A stretch of 64,000 bases of DNA from Rhipicephalus microplus (Eukaryota; Arthropoda; Arachnida; Ixodida; Ixodidae), in the NCBI RefSeq assembly GCF_043290135.1, contig NC_134702.1, positions 88,746,817 through 88,810,816 on the forward strand, read 5' to 3'. The notes under the pieces are model-generated. The model made no database searches. It was not told the DNA's origin and worked only from the letters and a program-made list of their open reading frames with translations. This document shows, piece after piece, positions 21,533 to 32,000 of this stretch (its first letter is position 1; each line of letters begins with the position of its first letter). Made by a program: the position numbers and the translations under genes.

Positions 21533-23066
21533 GGAAAACTAGCTGGTGCAGTTTTTGGAGGGAAAGCTGCATCGCTCGAACAAACACCAAGACCTCCAGA
21601 TGGTCCAGCCAACTTGCTAGAAGTGTATGCGGAAGGAGTACCAGTTCAGGCATTGGTGGACAAGGGGGCTGCTATTTCTGTTATTCATGCGCATTTGTGT
21701 ATTCGTCTACGTAAGGTTACCACACCTTATACTGGCACTCTTTTACGTAGCGCAAATGACTCGCAGATACGGCCATCAGCACAGCGCACCGTTAGAGTTT
21801 TCATTGATGGGATCCGGCATTATATTCAGTTTGCCGTGCTGGCTTCTTGTGCTTTTATGCTTATTTTAGGATGGGATTTTCTTTCTGATGCTGCTGCTTC
21901 CATCTCTTGTCGACAACGACTCATACATATGCGAGAGACGGATGATATTTCTCCGAAATCATCACGTGACCGGCTACGAATAGCCAATGACTTCCTTGTG
22001 CCACCTAACCACAAGCACATTATCACGGTTATGGGTGACTACATTGACCACGGTGTCGTCCTAGTCAGTCCATCAGCCCGTTGTCTATCCAGAGGGATTG
22101 CCCTTTCATCGAGTCTTGTTCGCTTCTCCGACGGCACCGCATTTCTCGCAGCGCTGAATATCACCAATGAGCCGATTCTGCTGACCAAAGGCACTGTTGT
22201 AGTTTCCAGCGTGGACACACAACATGTCTCTGTAGTGGCTTCGGATATCAGTCTGGTGGAATCACGTTCAATACCAACAGATGCTCCACCTACTACGGCT
22301 CTTGTCAATGCCATCAGCACGGATCTCACTCCCCCGCAAGCAGACGAACTACTGGCATTGTTGTCCAAGCATAAATTTTCTTTCGACGTACATTCCACTG
22401 CTCTAAGCCAGCCTTCTGTGGTGGCTCATCGCGTACACACCGACGGAACTTCTATTGTCCATCGTCGACCGTACCGTGTTTCTTCCAGCGATTGCGAGAT
22501 CATTGACAAGCACGTTGTTGATATGCTCAAGCAAAACATTATCCGCCCCTCCTCCAGCCCTTGGTCGTCACCTGTCGTTCTCGTACGAAAAAAAGACGGT
22601 TCGGTGCGATTCTGCGTTGACTACCGCGCATTAAACAAAGTAACCAGAAAAGACGTATATCCCTTGCCTCGCATTGATGATGCCTTAGATTCCTTACAAG
22701 GAGCGGAATATTTTTCAAGCTATGACCTGCGCTCCGGTTATTGGCAAATTCCAATGCAGGAGGATGACATGGAAAAAACTGCCTTTTCCACACCCGATGG
22801 ACTTTACGAATTTAACGTCATGCCTTTCGGCCTCTGCAATGCACCAGCAACGTTTGAACGACTGATAGACATTGTATTGCGAGGCCTTAAATGGAAAACA
22901 TGCTTATGTTACCTTGACGACATCGTCATATTTTCTTCAACATTCTGACAGCACTTGCAGCGCCTAGATGACGTTCTGACGTGTCTCACAGCTGCTGGCC
23001 GTCAGCTCAACACCAAGAAGTGCCACTTCGCTAGTGAAAATATTAAAGTACTCGGACTTCTCGTCG
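21533..23066 (+). pseudogene. pol: Protease and reverse transcriptase of LTR-2 (first part)
   Basis: One long frame from about 21614 to the TGA at 22946. The aspartic protease region reads VQALVDKGAAISVIHA, where the catalytic D-T/S-G is D-K-G, so cleavage activity is probably lost. RT motifs: [17 protein letters not shown] near 22590, SSYDLRSGYWQIPM near 22720, [18 protein letters not shown] near 22810 and the intact YLDD at 22910-22921. After the stop the frame continues (QHLQRLDDVLTCLTAAG) until the SINE at 23067 interrupts it within the sequence for the RT connection. Confidence 0.87.
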
Positions 23067-23310
23067 CCCCACCGCGGTGGTCTAGTGGCTAAGGTATTCG
23101 CCTGTTGACCCGCAGGTTGCGGGTTCAATTCCCGGCTGCGGCGGCTGCATTTCCGATGAAGGCGGAAATGTTGTAGGCCCGTGTGCTCAGATTTGGGCGC
23201 ACGTTAAAGAACCCCAGGTGGTCGAAATTTCCGGAGCCCTCCACTACGGCGTCTCTCATAATCATATGGTGGTTTTAGGACGTTAAACCCCACAAATCAA
23301 TCAATCAAAT
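23067..23310 (+). mobile_element. Tick tRNA-derived SINE inserted in LTR-2 pol
   Basis: Starts CCCCACCGCGGTGGTCTAGTGG, with an A-box-like TGGTCTAGTGGCT and a B-box-like GGTTCAATTCC about 35 bases later, which are the internal RNA polymerase III promoter elements of a tRNA-derived SINE. A ~150-bp tRNA-unrelated body follows and a simple CAATCAATCA tail ends it near 23308. The flanking RT sequence resumes at TCGGACATCTCGTAAGC, with a short duplication of TCGGAC(T/A)TCTCGT(C/A) at both sides (about 23052 and 23310). It matches the kind of SINE reported from hard ticks (Ruka-type). Confidence 0.85.
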
Positions 23311-25030
23311 CGGACATCTCGTAAGCAAAGATGAAATCTGGCCTGATCCAGACAAAATTACCGCCGTTCTTCACTTCCCGGTGCTTCAACGCGTCAAAGA
23401 GCTCTGAAGCTTTCTTGGTCTTGCGTCGTACTTCCGGTGCTTTATACGAGACTTCGCCGCCATTGCTGTGCCACTTCACAAACTCCTTTCTTAGGGAGTG
23501 TCATATGTATGATCGGACGAATGCCAAATGGCTTTTGACACCTTGAAACGTGCCCTCACGTCTGAGCCAGTGCTTTGTCATTTCGATACCGCTGCACCCA
23601 CTCTCCTCCATACTGATGCCAGCGGACACGGACTCGGCGCTGTGCTTTTGCAACGAACAGAGCGTTATGACGAACGTGTGTTCGCGTACGCTAGTAGCAC
23701 CTTCACAGCAGCAGAGAAAAACTACACCATCACCGAGCAGGAGTGTCTTGCCGTTGTCTGGGCCATCCAGATGTTTCGACCATATCTTCACGGCCGCCAC
23801 TTTACCGTCTTCACTGACCACCGCGCTTTGTGCTGGTTGTCAACGTTGAAGAATTTGTCTGGACGTCTCGGTCGCTGGATACTTCGTCTCCAAGAATACG
23901 AGTTCGACGTTATCTACAAATCTGGCAAGAAACACAACGATGCCGGTGCCCTTAGCCGCTGTCCTTTACAATCCTCATCAGACACTCCTGGCCTGTCGCC
24001 AACTGTGAGTGAACCCATCAAAGTGTCTCCGTCAGTTCGTTCACTCGCCGCTGTCGATTTTCTTTCTACCTTTGGCAACGAGGCGTTTGCACCCCACCAA
24101 CGCAGCGACACTTACTATCGCTCTATTATGCAGTGCCTTCAAGGCTCCTCTCGTTCTCCCAACCCCCGTGCCCATCGACAGCTGCGGAACTTCAAGACTG
24201 AAAACTCAATCCTTAACCGCTTTGTCTTCAACCCCGAAGAACAGCGCTGCGTCCCTGTTGCTCCTCGTTCCCTAAGGGCGCAGATTTTGGAGGCGTTTCA
24301 CGATGACCCCAAGGCTGGTCATCTCGGTTTTAAAAAACCTATGAACGCATCCGCAGTCGTTTTGCCTGGCCTGGCCTTTCCAACTGCGTAGCGCGATATG
24401 TTGCGTCATGCTCGCTATGTTAACGCCGCAAGCGACCCACTTCCCCCCCGGCCGGTCTTCTACAACCTCTTTCGTGTCCTGACGCTCCCTTCAATGTCAT
24501 TAGCATTGACCTCTACGTACCCCTACCAATATCAGCTAGCGGCAAGCGCTGGATTGTCACAGCATTTGACCACTTAACAAGGTACGCCGAAACAGCTGCA
24601 CTTCCTTCAGGATCAGCAGAGGACATTGCCACATTTTTTTCTGGAGGCAATCTTTCTAAGACAGCGTGCACCACGCATCTTATTGAGAGATCGCGACAAG
24701 GCGTTTCTCTCGAAACTACTCGAACAAGTCCTCCACGCATGTAATACGATTAACAAGGCGACATCAAGCTACCATCCCCAGACTAACAGCCTCACAGAGC
24801 GCTTCCATCGAACTTTGACTGACATGATATCTATGAATATCAACGCCGACCACACAAACTGGGATACCATCCTGCCATTCGTTACTTTTGCGCACAATAC
24901 GGCTACGCAGCGCACCACGGACTATTCCCCATTCTTTCTCGTCTATTGCCGTCAACCAACATCTCCGCTCGACATCTCCTTTTTTGATGTCCCTTTGAAC
25001 TCGTCATCGTCATTGAGACACATCGGACAT
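23311..25030 (+). pseudogene. pol: RT end, RNase H and integrase of LTR-2
   Basis: After the SINE the RT tail resumes with stops near 23404, 23488 and 23509. RNase H is open from 23528: HTDASGHGLGAVLL near 23610, EQECLAVVWAIQMFRPYL near 23740, VFTDHRALCWLS near 23810. Integrase follows: the HHCC region FHDDPKAGHLGFKK near 24300 breaks at 24389. In another frame DLYVPLPISASGKRW (first Asp) appears near 24510, LLRDRDKAFLS (second Asp retained, usual SDRG changed) near 24680, and YHPQTNSLTERFHRT with the catalytic Glu near 24770. Coding similarity ends near 25000 with the loss of the C-terminus. Confidence 0.83.
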
Positions 25031-25295
25031 CTTAACTGTGGCGATGCCACAGTCATGATGTTCGATGTGAACACGGTGTCGCTAAGTGGTGTGCCGAGGT
25101 GAAGGCATGCGTAGTCTTTTGTTTTCAAGACGCTTTACGTCAAACGTGGGAGCCAACAAGGCCTCGGTCGTACTTGTGGTGAGCTGGCGAAAGACGCGAC
25201 GAGCATATGCTGAGAACTGCAGGTCGAAGACTTGCTGTGGAGGCTTCAACATGATGACGAGCAAGCTGACGTGGAATGCCTTGAGCCACCACGCG
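25031..25295 (+). repeat. Unclassified dispersed repeat, copy 2
   Basis: Matches 13850-14095 (see that entry). It begins directly where LTR-2 coding sequence ends, so the LTR-2 truncation and this repeat share a junction near 25030. The minus strand stays open for 103 codons here (25393-25082), containing PPQQVFDLQFSA and RVFRQLTTSTTEALLA. Confidence 0.75.
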
Positions 25296-26700
25296 CATAT
25301 GACATGCGCAATCGCGAAAGCTACGTAGGAATTAGGAGAAAGAGGAAGGCCAATGTAGAGGTTCTCGGTTAGATTTTCATCTCCACAAATCATGATTTCC
25401 GTTCACGAACCTACGAGCAGTTTGCGATGAGCCGTAATCAATAGATCAGTTTTTTCTTCCTTGCCACCGCTTCACCTCACTGTGCCGAATAATTCTTGAG
25501 AGACCAATTGGTACGCTTGGATTGCCAGTTAATACATCCACCCTTTTATCGTTTGGAGCATGTCAGTTGGGTGCGGGCGGGCCGCAGTCCTCTTGTGTCA
25601 GCGCTACATCAACTCATTCACGCAGCCGGAAGGATACGCCGCTAGTTGTACGGCCAGATATATCCAATTATTTGTCCCCTTTGTTCATTTTTGCTAACTT
25701 GTTCTACATATTATGGTTTATCAAATTCTTCTGCACTTTTTCGCGTTCTTTGAAAGGAATTTTATTGTTGTTCCTATTTGATTTCTCTCTCTTTTTAGCA
25801 AGCATTGTATAAAAATTTGCATCATAATGCACACTGTGGCATATCCCTCTTGTAGGTATGAGCCAAGATCTAGATGACAAGACAAGACCTGGTGTATATG
25901 CACAGTGCAGGCCTCACGGTATACCTAGAATAAGGCGCGCACACGCCATCTCTACAGAAAAAACTCAATCTACATGTATGCATTGCTGCATACATATAGA
26001 TTGAGAATTGGCGATATCTTTCTCTAGTGCGTACTTCAAGCACTAAAATATATTCGAACTTGCTATGCCCCCCCCCCCCCCTACCCCCGTACGTGGCCAT
26101 AAGGTGATGGACGCAGTGATGTATGTGCCTTATGTAGAGGGCTACAGGCTTTAAATCATGAACTCGTTATTGTAAATTGTATGTTTTTATGCCCGATGGC
26201 AATGCAAGCTTGCTTCTACCGCACATTACCATTGCAGTATTTCACGTTGTAGTGTGAAGTCTGTGTACAGGATGCGTATGTTTGGGAGGCATGAAAATTA
26301 CTTTCACAGCATTTTCAAGCAGAGGAAATTATTTTCGCTGTATTCACAAGCAGAGGCGTGGCTGTGTAGTAGAATTTCACAAAGCCAGGAATTTGTTGGC
26401 GAGTGCTGTACAAAAAAAAAGTTGGCGCATCTTGCATCAGTGGCGCAAGGCCTGACCCAACTAAGAAGCTGGGTGACCTTTTTTGATGTTCTTTATTTTT
26501 TTAACGCTCTGTTTTTATTTCCATCTTTGTCTCTCTTTCTGCCTATTATTTTCATGCTTCCTATCTCTATATATCTATATGTCTTGTTATTGTTTTTCTC
26601 TTTATTTGTTATTCTACATTCGTTTTTTTTTCACTCCCTTCCTTTCTGACTCTATTATATCTGTTTTTTTTCTATATATTTTTTGCCTGTTTCTTTGTAT
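25296..26700. other. No recognised gene; poly-C run and T-rich tract
   Basis: Contains a near-perfect 19-bp inverted repeat at 25964-26005 (one mismatch, loop TTGC), a run of C at about 26067-26081 and a pyrimidine-rich tract at 26460-26700 full of T runs. LTR-3 inserted at the end of that tract. The short open frames here encode low-complexity Phe/Leu-rich strings and are not supported as genes. Confidence 0.55.
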
Positions 26701-26829
26701 TGTAAGATGGCGTCGAGAACACTCGAGACTCTCCTTTATTGACTCGAGTATGTGCCCCACAACCTAAACTTGACTGGTGATGATGAGTATTTACAGATGA
26801 AAAGATGGGACGCATAAATAATGCTCACA
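26701..26829 (-). repeat. 3' LTR of LTR-3 with polypurine tract beside it
   Basis: 129 bp, TGTGAGCATT to CATCTTACA on the minus strand. Directly upstream in element sense (26830-26843) lies GCGGGGAAAATAAG, a good polypurine tract for plus-strand priming. Confidence 0.92.
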
Positions 26830-26871
26830 CTTATTTTCCCCGCGCACTTGAGCAGCCGGCCCGGCCGAGAC

Positions 26872-29800
26872 TTAGGCGGGAAAGGTACGGCGCACAAAGG
26901 GTTTACGACGTGAAACGTGGACAATCTCTGAGGCACGGTAACGACGGTCCGAGGAACCCTCGACGGGAGTGACAAGGTAATTGACCGGAGATGTTCTTTC
27001 ACAAACAATGTAAGGTCCTAGAAAGCGAGACTGAAACTTTTCACACAATCCGGGTGTGCGAACAGGCGTCCAAAGTAGTACTTCATCTCCAAGACGGAAG
27101 GTGACGTCTCGACGAAAGCTGTCATAGCGTTGCTTGCGGTCTTCTTGACTGGCCTCCGTGTTGAGTTGAGCACGTTGCCGTGCCTCAGCAAGCCTTGAGA
27201 CGAAATGTTCTGGCGTAGTCGTCAACGTTTTTGTCATTACATTGAAGAAAGAGGCGTCAATGGTGAATGTCGGCGCACGACCATAGACGAGGAAGAAAGG
27301 TGAATACCCGGTGGTTCGTTGAACAACGGTGTTGTGTGCAAATGTTACGAACGGCAAGATTTTATCCCAATTATCGTGGTTTGGTCCGATGTACATGGAT
27401 ATCATGTCGATTAGAGTCCGGTGGAATCGCTCTGTCAGCCCATTTGTCTGCGGGTGGTAAGCGGATGTGGCCTTATGAAGTGTGCCACAAAATTTTAGAA
27501 TTTCGTCAAGAATTGTCGACATGAAGGCCTTGCCCCGGTCACTCAACAACGTGCGAGGTGCACCATGACGTAACACAATGGCTTCTAAAAAGAAGGCGGC
27601 AACGTCTGAGGCGGAGCTAGTGCGTAGAGGAGCGGTCTCCGCGTATCGTGTGAGGTGGTCGATGGCTGTGACGATCCAGCGGTGGCCCGCTGGCGTTACG
27701 GGAAGTGGCCCGACGAGGTCTATTGCGACAACGGCAAAAGGTGTGTCGGGACATGGAATTGGTTGTAATAAGCCAGCAGGAGCTGAAGTTGGTCGTTTCC
27801 GGCGTTGACAAAGTGCGCAAGAAGCGACATAATTAGCCACAAAGGTAGAAAGACCAGGCCAGAAGAAACGGCTCCTAACGCGGTTGTAGGTCTTTTGAAA
27901 TCCCAAGTGTCCAGCTGATGGGTCGTCGTGCAATGCTTCGAGAACTTGTTTTCGCAGCGAACGGGGAAGTACTGGCAACCACCGATGCCCATTCGCATTG
28001 TAAGTATAGTGCTGCAGGACATTGTTCTCTAGCTTGAACAGCCGTAGCTGACGACGTAGTCTGGCATTAGGTGGAGAAGGCGAGCAATTCAAGTATCCGA
28101 TGATGCGGTTACAGTAGGGGTCGTCACGTTGGCACGCGGCAAACTGGGCGCTGTTGTTTAAAGGTAGCGACCCAGCAACTGCCAGGGGTGATAACGTGAG
28201 TGAACAGGAAGCCGCTTCATCACCTGAGGGGCATTCGGGATGCGTGGTTGGAGATGAAAGTGGCAGAGGGCAGCGAGAGAAAGCGTCAGCATCCTGATGC
28301 TGTTTGCCGGACCTGTACACAGCGTCAAAAGTGTACTCTAGCAAACGCAGTATCCAGCGACCGAGGCGCCCAGACAAATTCTTCAGCGAGGACAACCAGC
28401 ATAGGGCATGGTGGTCGGTAACCACAGTAAAGTGGCGTCCATACAGATAAGGTCGAAATTTCTGGATGGCCCAAACGACAGCGAGACATTCCTGCTCTGT
28501 TATCGAGTAGTTCTGCTCTGCAGGTGTTAGTGCGCGGCTGGCATACGCAACTACTCTCTCACGTGAAGTGTCCTCGCGCTGGAGGAGGACAGCACCGATT
28601 CCGTGGCCGCTGGCATCTGTGTGCAGGAAAGTGGGTGCACTCTCATCGAAGTGACGGAGGACGGGGTCTGATGTCAAAGCACGCTTAAGGGCTTGGAAAG
28701 CACACTCGCACTCGTCAGTCCACGTGAAATCCGTCCCTGAAGTCAGAACCTTGTGTAACGGCCCCGCAATGGCAGCAAAGTGACGGATGAAGCGGCGGAA
28801 GTAAGACGCCAGGCCCACGAAACTTCGCAATTGTTTTTGATTGCATGGACGTGGAAAACTAATTACGGCAGCAACCTTGTCGGGGTCGGGTCGAACGCTG
28901 TCTTTGCTGACAAGGTGACCCAATACTTTGATGCTTGTGCTGAAGAAGTGGCACTTTTTTGTATTGAGCTGTAGGCCAGCGTTCGAAATGCACGTTAGAA
29001 CTTCGTCCAAACGCTTTAGGTGCTGAGAAAAAGTAGAAGAATAAATGACGATGTCGTCTAAATAACATAAACAGGTTTTCCAATTGAGACCACGTAAGAC
29101 AGTATCTATCATGCGCTCAAATGTTGCTGGAGTGTTGCATAAGCCAAAGGGCATGACGTTAAATTCGTAAAGCCCGTCAGGCGTCGCAAACGCTGTTTTC
29201 TTCTTGTCTGCTTCGCGCATAGGTATTTGCCAATACCCGCATCGGAGGTCGAGGCTGGAGAAATATTCTGCGCTTTGTAGGAAGTCCAGGGCATCATCTA
29301 TGCGTGGCAACAGATATACGTCTTTTTTCGTGATCTTATTGAGCGCTCTGTAATCAACACAAAAGCAGACAGAGCCGTCCTTTTTCCGGACCAACACCAC
29401 AGGAGACGACCAGGAACTGAATGAAGGTCGAATAATATCCCGTTTGAGCATGTCGGCGACGTTTTTCTCGATGATTTGCCGTTCAGCCGAAGAGAGACGG
29501 TATGGGCGGCGGCGTACAATGGAGCTGCCTTCGGTTTCGATGCTGTGCTCTGCAACGGTGGTGCGGCCCAGAACTTTGCAATGTACATCAAACGGAAGGC
29601 TGTGCTTTTGGAGAAGGTCTAAGAGGTCTCTCTTTTGCTCGGCAGTGAGGTGAGGACTTATGGTGTCATTTAAGGTAACAGTGGTAGCCTTGATATCAGT
29701 AGTAGCAGACAAAGGCGGTGATTCTGCGTGAAGGGGAATCAGTGAAAAGGACTCACTGTCAGCGAAGCAGCTCACAGCAGTGCCCTTGGGCAGCATCACT

Positions 29801-30437
29801 GGCTAAGAAGTTGGATTCAAGGCAGTGACCAATGCTTTACCGTCGTTAAACCGCACAAGGCTGGGTGCTATGGTAAGCCCCGCAGGTTTCGAGCGAACTG
29901 ATGGAGCTATGAACATGTCACCATTAACTATAGTATCCGAAGCGATCAGTAGAAGTTGTTCATCTCCTGGCGAAATGAAACAATCAGTAGCAACAATGAA
30001 ACGGAAGCTGTATGGATCGACATCCGATGAACTCTCAGTAGCTTACATTCGAATGACTCGCTGACGACACGATATGAAAGCTGATGCCGAAGAAAGGAAG
30101 TCCCATCCTAAAATTACTGTGTGAGTGCACGAAGGAAGTACAAGAAACTGAATGTGGGGAATGATGCCATCTATGAAAACACGGACTGTGCAAACACTTG
30201 AAGGCTGAATAGGGACTCCATCTGCGCAACGAAGGGGAGGACCATCGTAGGGCGTCCTAACTTTTTTCAAGCGGGCACAAAAGTCTGCACGAATAACGGA
30301 ATGTGATGCGCCTGTGTCCACCAGTGCCTCTGTCTGTATACCTTCAACATACACCAATAAAACATTCGATGGGCGGTCCGGAGGAGTTTGACGCAGTTCG
30401 AAAGATGCAGCTTTCCCTCCCGAAGCTGCACTGTTCA
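26872..30437 (-). pseudogene. pol: Pol of LTR-3: protease, RT, RNase H, integrase (two stops)
   Basis: A single frame from just past the gag stop to TAA at 26872, interrupted only by TAA at 30043-30045 and TAG at 29803-29805. Protease: EALVDTGASHSVIRAD with an intact DTG. In the 975-codon part after the second stop: RT with YLDD near residue 246 (about 29060), RNase H with HTDASGHGIGAVLLQ, EQECLAVVWAIQKF and [12 protein letters not shown], then integrase with HHCC (HDDPSAGHLGF, CALCQRRK), the D-D-E residues in AIDLVGPLPV, LLSDRGKAFMS and TNGLTERFHRT, and a GPY/F-type end (FLGPYIVCERTSPVNYLV). The pol frame is -1 relative to gag and begins near the gag end, as in elements that use frameshifting. 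Two point-stop mutations make it inactive as it stands. Confidence 0.93.
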
Positions 30438-31751
30438 GTTTTCCAGTTGGCGGTCGGGAATTGAAGTAGAAGGTCGGAGAGGAGAAGAGGAACGCCGCAT
30501 CGGTGAAGGTGAGCGACGACGTGAGAACCGGGAACTGCCAACTGGGTCAAAGTTCTGCGGAGACGGCGACCGACGTGTGCTGTTCGGATACAGCCGACGA
30601 TAGGGGGGTCCAGTCGCGTAGAAGTCGTCCCGTTCAAGGTTATCGCAGCCTCGTCGTTCGTCTTGCTGACGGCGTCGGCAAAACCTTGAAATATGACCAC
30701 GGATGCCGCAATAGAAGCAAGTCGGCGGCGAACTGCGCCAGGCGTTGTAAGGCTGGGAAGATGGTCGCGGTGCGAGTGAGTTGAGCGAACCATGCACTTC
30801 GGGTGCTGGTAGCTGCATTGGGCTTTGCTGGGGTGCAGGCGTCCTAGCAGCAACCTGAGCATACGTTGGCATGGCCACAGGATATGAGCTCGGGACAGGT
30901 GTGACAGTCATCGAGGCCAGGCTCTGGTGGGGCGTAGGTGTCGTTGCAGCAACGTGAGCATAACTGGGCATGGGATGTGAACTCGGAGCTGGTGTACTAG
31001 TCATCAAGGCCAGTTCCTCCCTCACGACGTCGCGCAAACTAGTGGCGGGTGGCGTCGTTCGGATATCGAGGTGGCGAGGTGAAGCCTGTGCGTGAAGTTC
31101 CTCGCGGATGATAGAGCGGATCAGTGCACGCAGCTCTGTTGTATCTTGACTTGAGCTCAGCTCAGATATATCAGGTTGTACCCGAGTGGTCTGAAGCTCC
31201 TCAAGGCGCTGACAGGTAGCAACAACATCGGCTACGGTTGGAGGATTTTGCACCACAAGCGCATTAAAAGCGACAGTCGCAATTCCTTTTAGCAGGTGGT
31301 GCACACGGTCGTTTTCCGCCATATTGTTGTCGATGCGGCGGCAAAGGGCGAGAACATCTTCAATGTAAGAAGTGTAAGACTCGCCAGTACGTTGAACACG
31401 TGCGCCAAGCCTCTTTTTGGCGATATCCGAGCGCACTGACGGGTTGGCGAAAACCTGGCGGAGCTGACGTGTAAAGGCGGGCCATGTCGGAAAATCTGTG
31501 GCGTGGTTGAAAAACCACGTTTTTGCGACGCCGCTCAGGTAGAATGCAACGTGGGTGAGTTTCGCAGGCTCATCCCAGTTGTTGATAACACTCACGCGGT
31601 CATACTCCTCTAGCCAATCTTCAACGTCTTCACCCGGAAGCCCTGCGAACAGCGGAGGATTCTTTTGAGGGCTGGTGACCAGGTGAGAAGGGTTTCTTGC
31701 CGGTGGGAGCGGTGGCGAAGCTGGCACGCTGGACTGGGTGGCTTGCGACAT
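30435..31751 (-). CDS. gag: Gag polyprotein of LTR-3, intact
   Basis: An open frame of 438 codons from the ATG at 31751-31749 (MSQATQSSVPAS) to TGA at 30435. The frame extends 60 codons further upstream into the LTR but that part includes LTR and primer-site sequence, so the inner Met is preferred and also matches LTR-2. Features: PPLFAGLPGEDVEDWLEEYDR, GVAKTWFFNHATDFPTW and ESYTSYIEDVLALCRRI of the capsid region; a Pro/Thr/Ala-rich middle; one CCHC knuckle CFYCGIRGHISRFC; an Arg/Ser-rich tail (RRSPSPMRRSSSP) that would bind RNA. This is the only fully open structural gene of any mobile element in the window. Confidence 0.9.
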   Translation of the reverse strand: MSQATQSSVPASPPLPPARNPSHLVTSPQKNPPLFAGLPGEDVEDWLEEYDRVSVINNWDEPAKLTHVAFYLSGVAKTWFFNHATDFPTWPAFTRQLRQVFANPSVRSDIAKKRLGARVQRTGESYTSYIEDVLALCRRIDNNMAENDRVHHLLKGIATVAFNALVVQNPPTVADVVATCQRLEELQTTRVQPDISELSSSQDTTELRALIRSIIREELHAQASPRHLDIRTTPPATSLRDVVREELALMTSTPAPSSHPMPSYAHVAATTPTPHQSLASMTVTPVPSSYPVAMPTYAQVAARTPAPQQSPMQLPAPEVHGSLNSLAPRPSSQPYNAWRSSPPTCFYCGIRGHISRFCRRRQQDERRGCDNLERDDFYATGPPYRRLYPNSTRRSPSPQNFDPVGSSRFSRRRSPSPMRRSSSPLRPSTSIPDRQLEN

Positions 31752-31870
31752 TACCGGACTCAGGTCGTTTAAGCGGCGGCCTGAACGGAGCTCCAGGGAT
31801 GTTTCTAGAAGACGCTGGGGTGTCCGAGAACGCGAGAGGACGCAGAAACCGGGCAGCACTCTCCACCACT

Positions 31871-32000
31871 TGTAAGATGGCGTCGAGAACACTCGAGACT
31901 CTCCTTTTATTGACTTGAGTATGTGCCCCACAACCTAAACTTGACTGGTGATGATGAGTATTTACAGATGAAAAGATGGGACGCATAAATAATGCTCACA
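31871..32000 (-). repeat. 5' LTR of LTR-3 with primer-binding site beside it
   Basis: 130 bp, same ends as the 3' LTR. In element sense it is followed by AG and then TGGTGGAGAGTGCTGCC (about 31852-31868 on the plus strand, reversed), a tRNA-primer-like site starting with TGG. Confidence 0.92.

Larger units (their letters stand above)
20053..25030 (+). mobile_element. Ty3-type LTR retrotransposon, 3' truncated (LTR-2)
   Basis: Order: 5' LTR 20053-20202, primer-binding site, gag (about 20299-21473), protease and RT (21530-23450, split by a SINE at 23067-23310), RNase H and integrase (23528-25030). The 3' LTR is missing; sequence changes at about 25030 into an unrelated dispersed repeat. Gag and pol contain several stops and frame breaks, and the protease and other catalytic positions are altered, so the copy is inactive. 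The family is close to LTR-3 by gag and pol motifs. Confidence 0.9.
26701..32000 (-). mobile_element. Full-length Ty3-type LTR retrotransposon, recent insertion (LTR-3)
   Basis: A 5.3-kb element bounded by direct LTRs at 26701-26829 and 31871-32000 which differ by one single-base indel and one substitution. The flanks are GTAT on both sides (…TTTGTAT and GTATATTT…), a 4-bp target duplication. Internal order on the minus strand: 5' LTR, primer site, gag, protease, RT, RNase H, integrase, polypurine tract, 3' LTR. Gag is fully open; pol is open except for two in-frame stops. The LTR similarity says it is the youngest large insertion in the window. Confidence 0.95.

Noticed and set aside
26483..26767. 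Membrane-protein-like ORF rich in Phe/Leu/Ser
   Set aside because: Encoded by a pyrimidine-rich low-complexity tract; the hydrophobic pattern is a base-composition effect.
27000..32000. An env-like gene that would make LTR-3 an errantivirus
   Set aside because: The pol stop is only about 30 bases from the polypurine tract and LTR; there is no room for a third gene.
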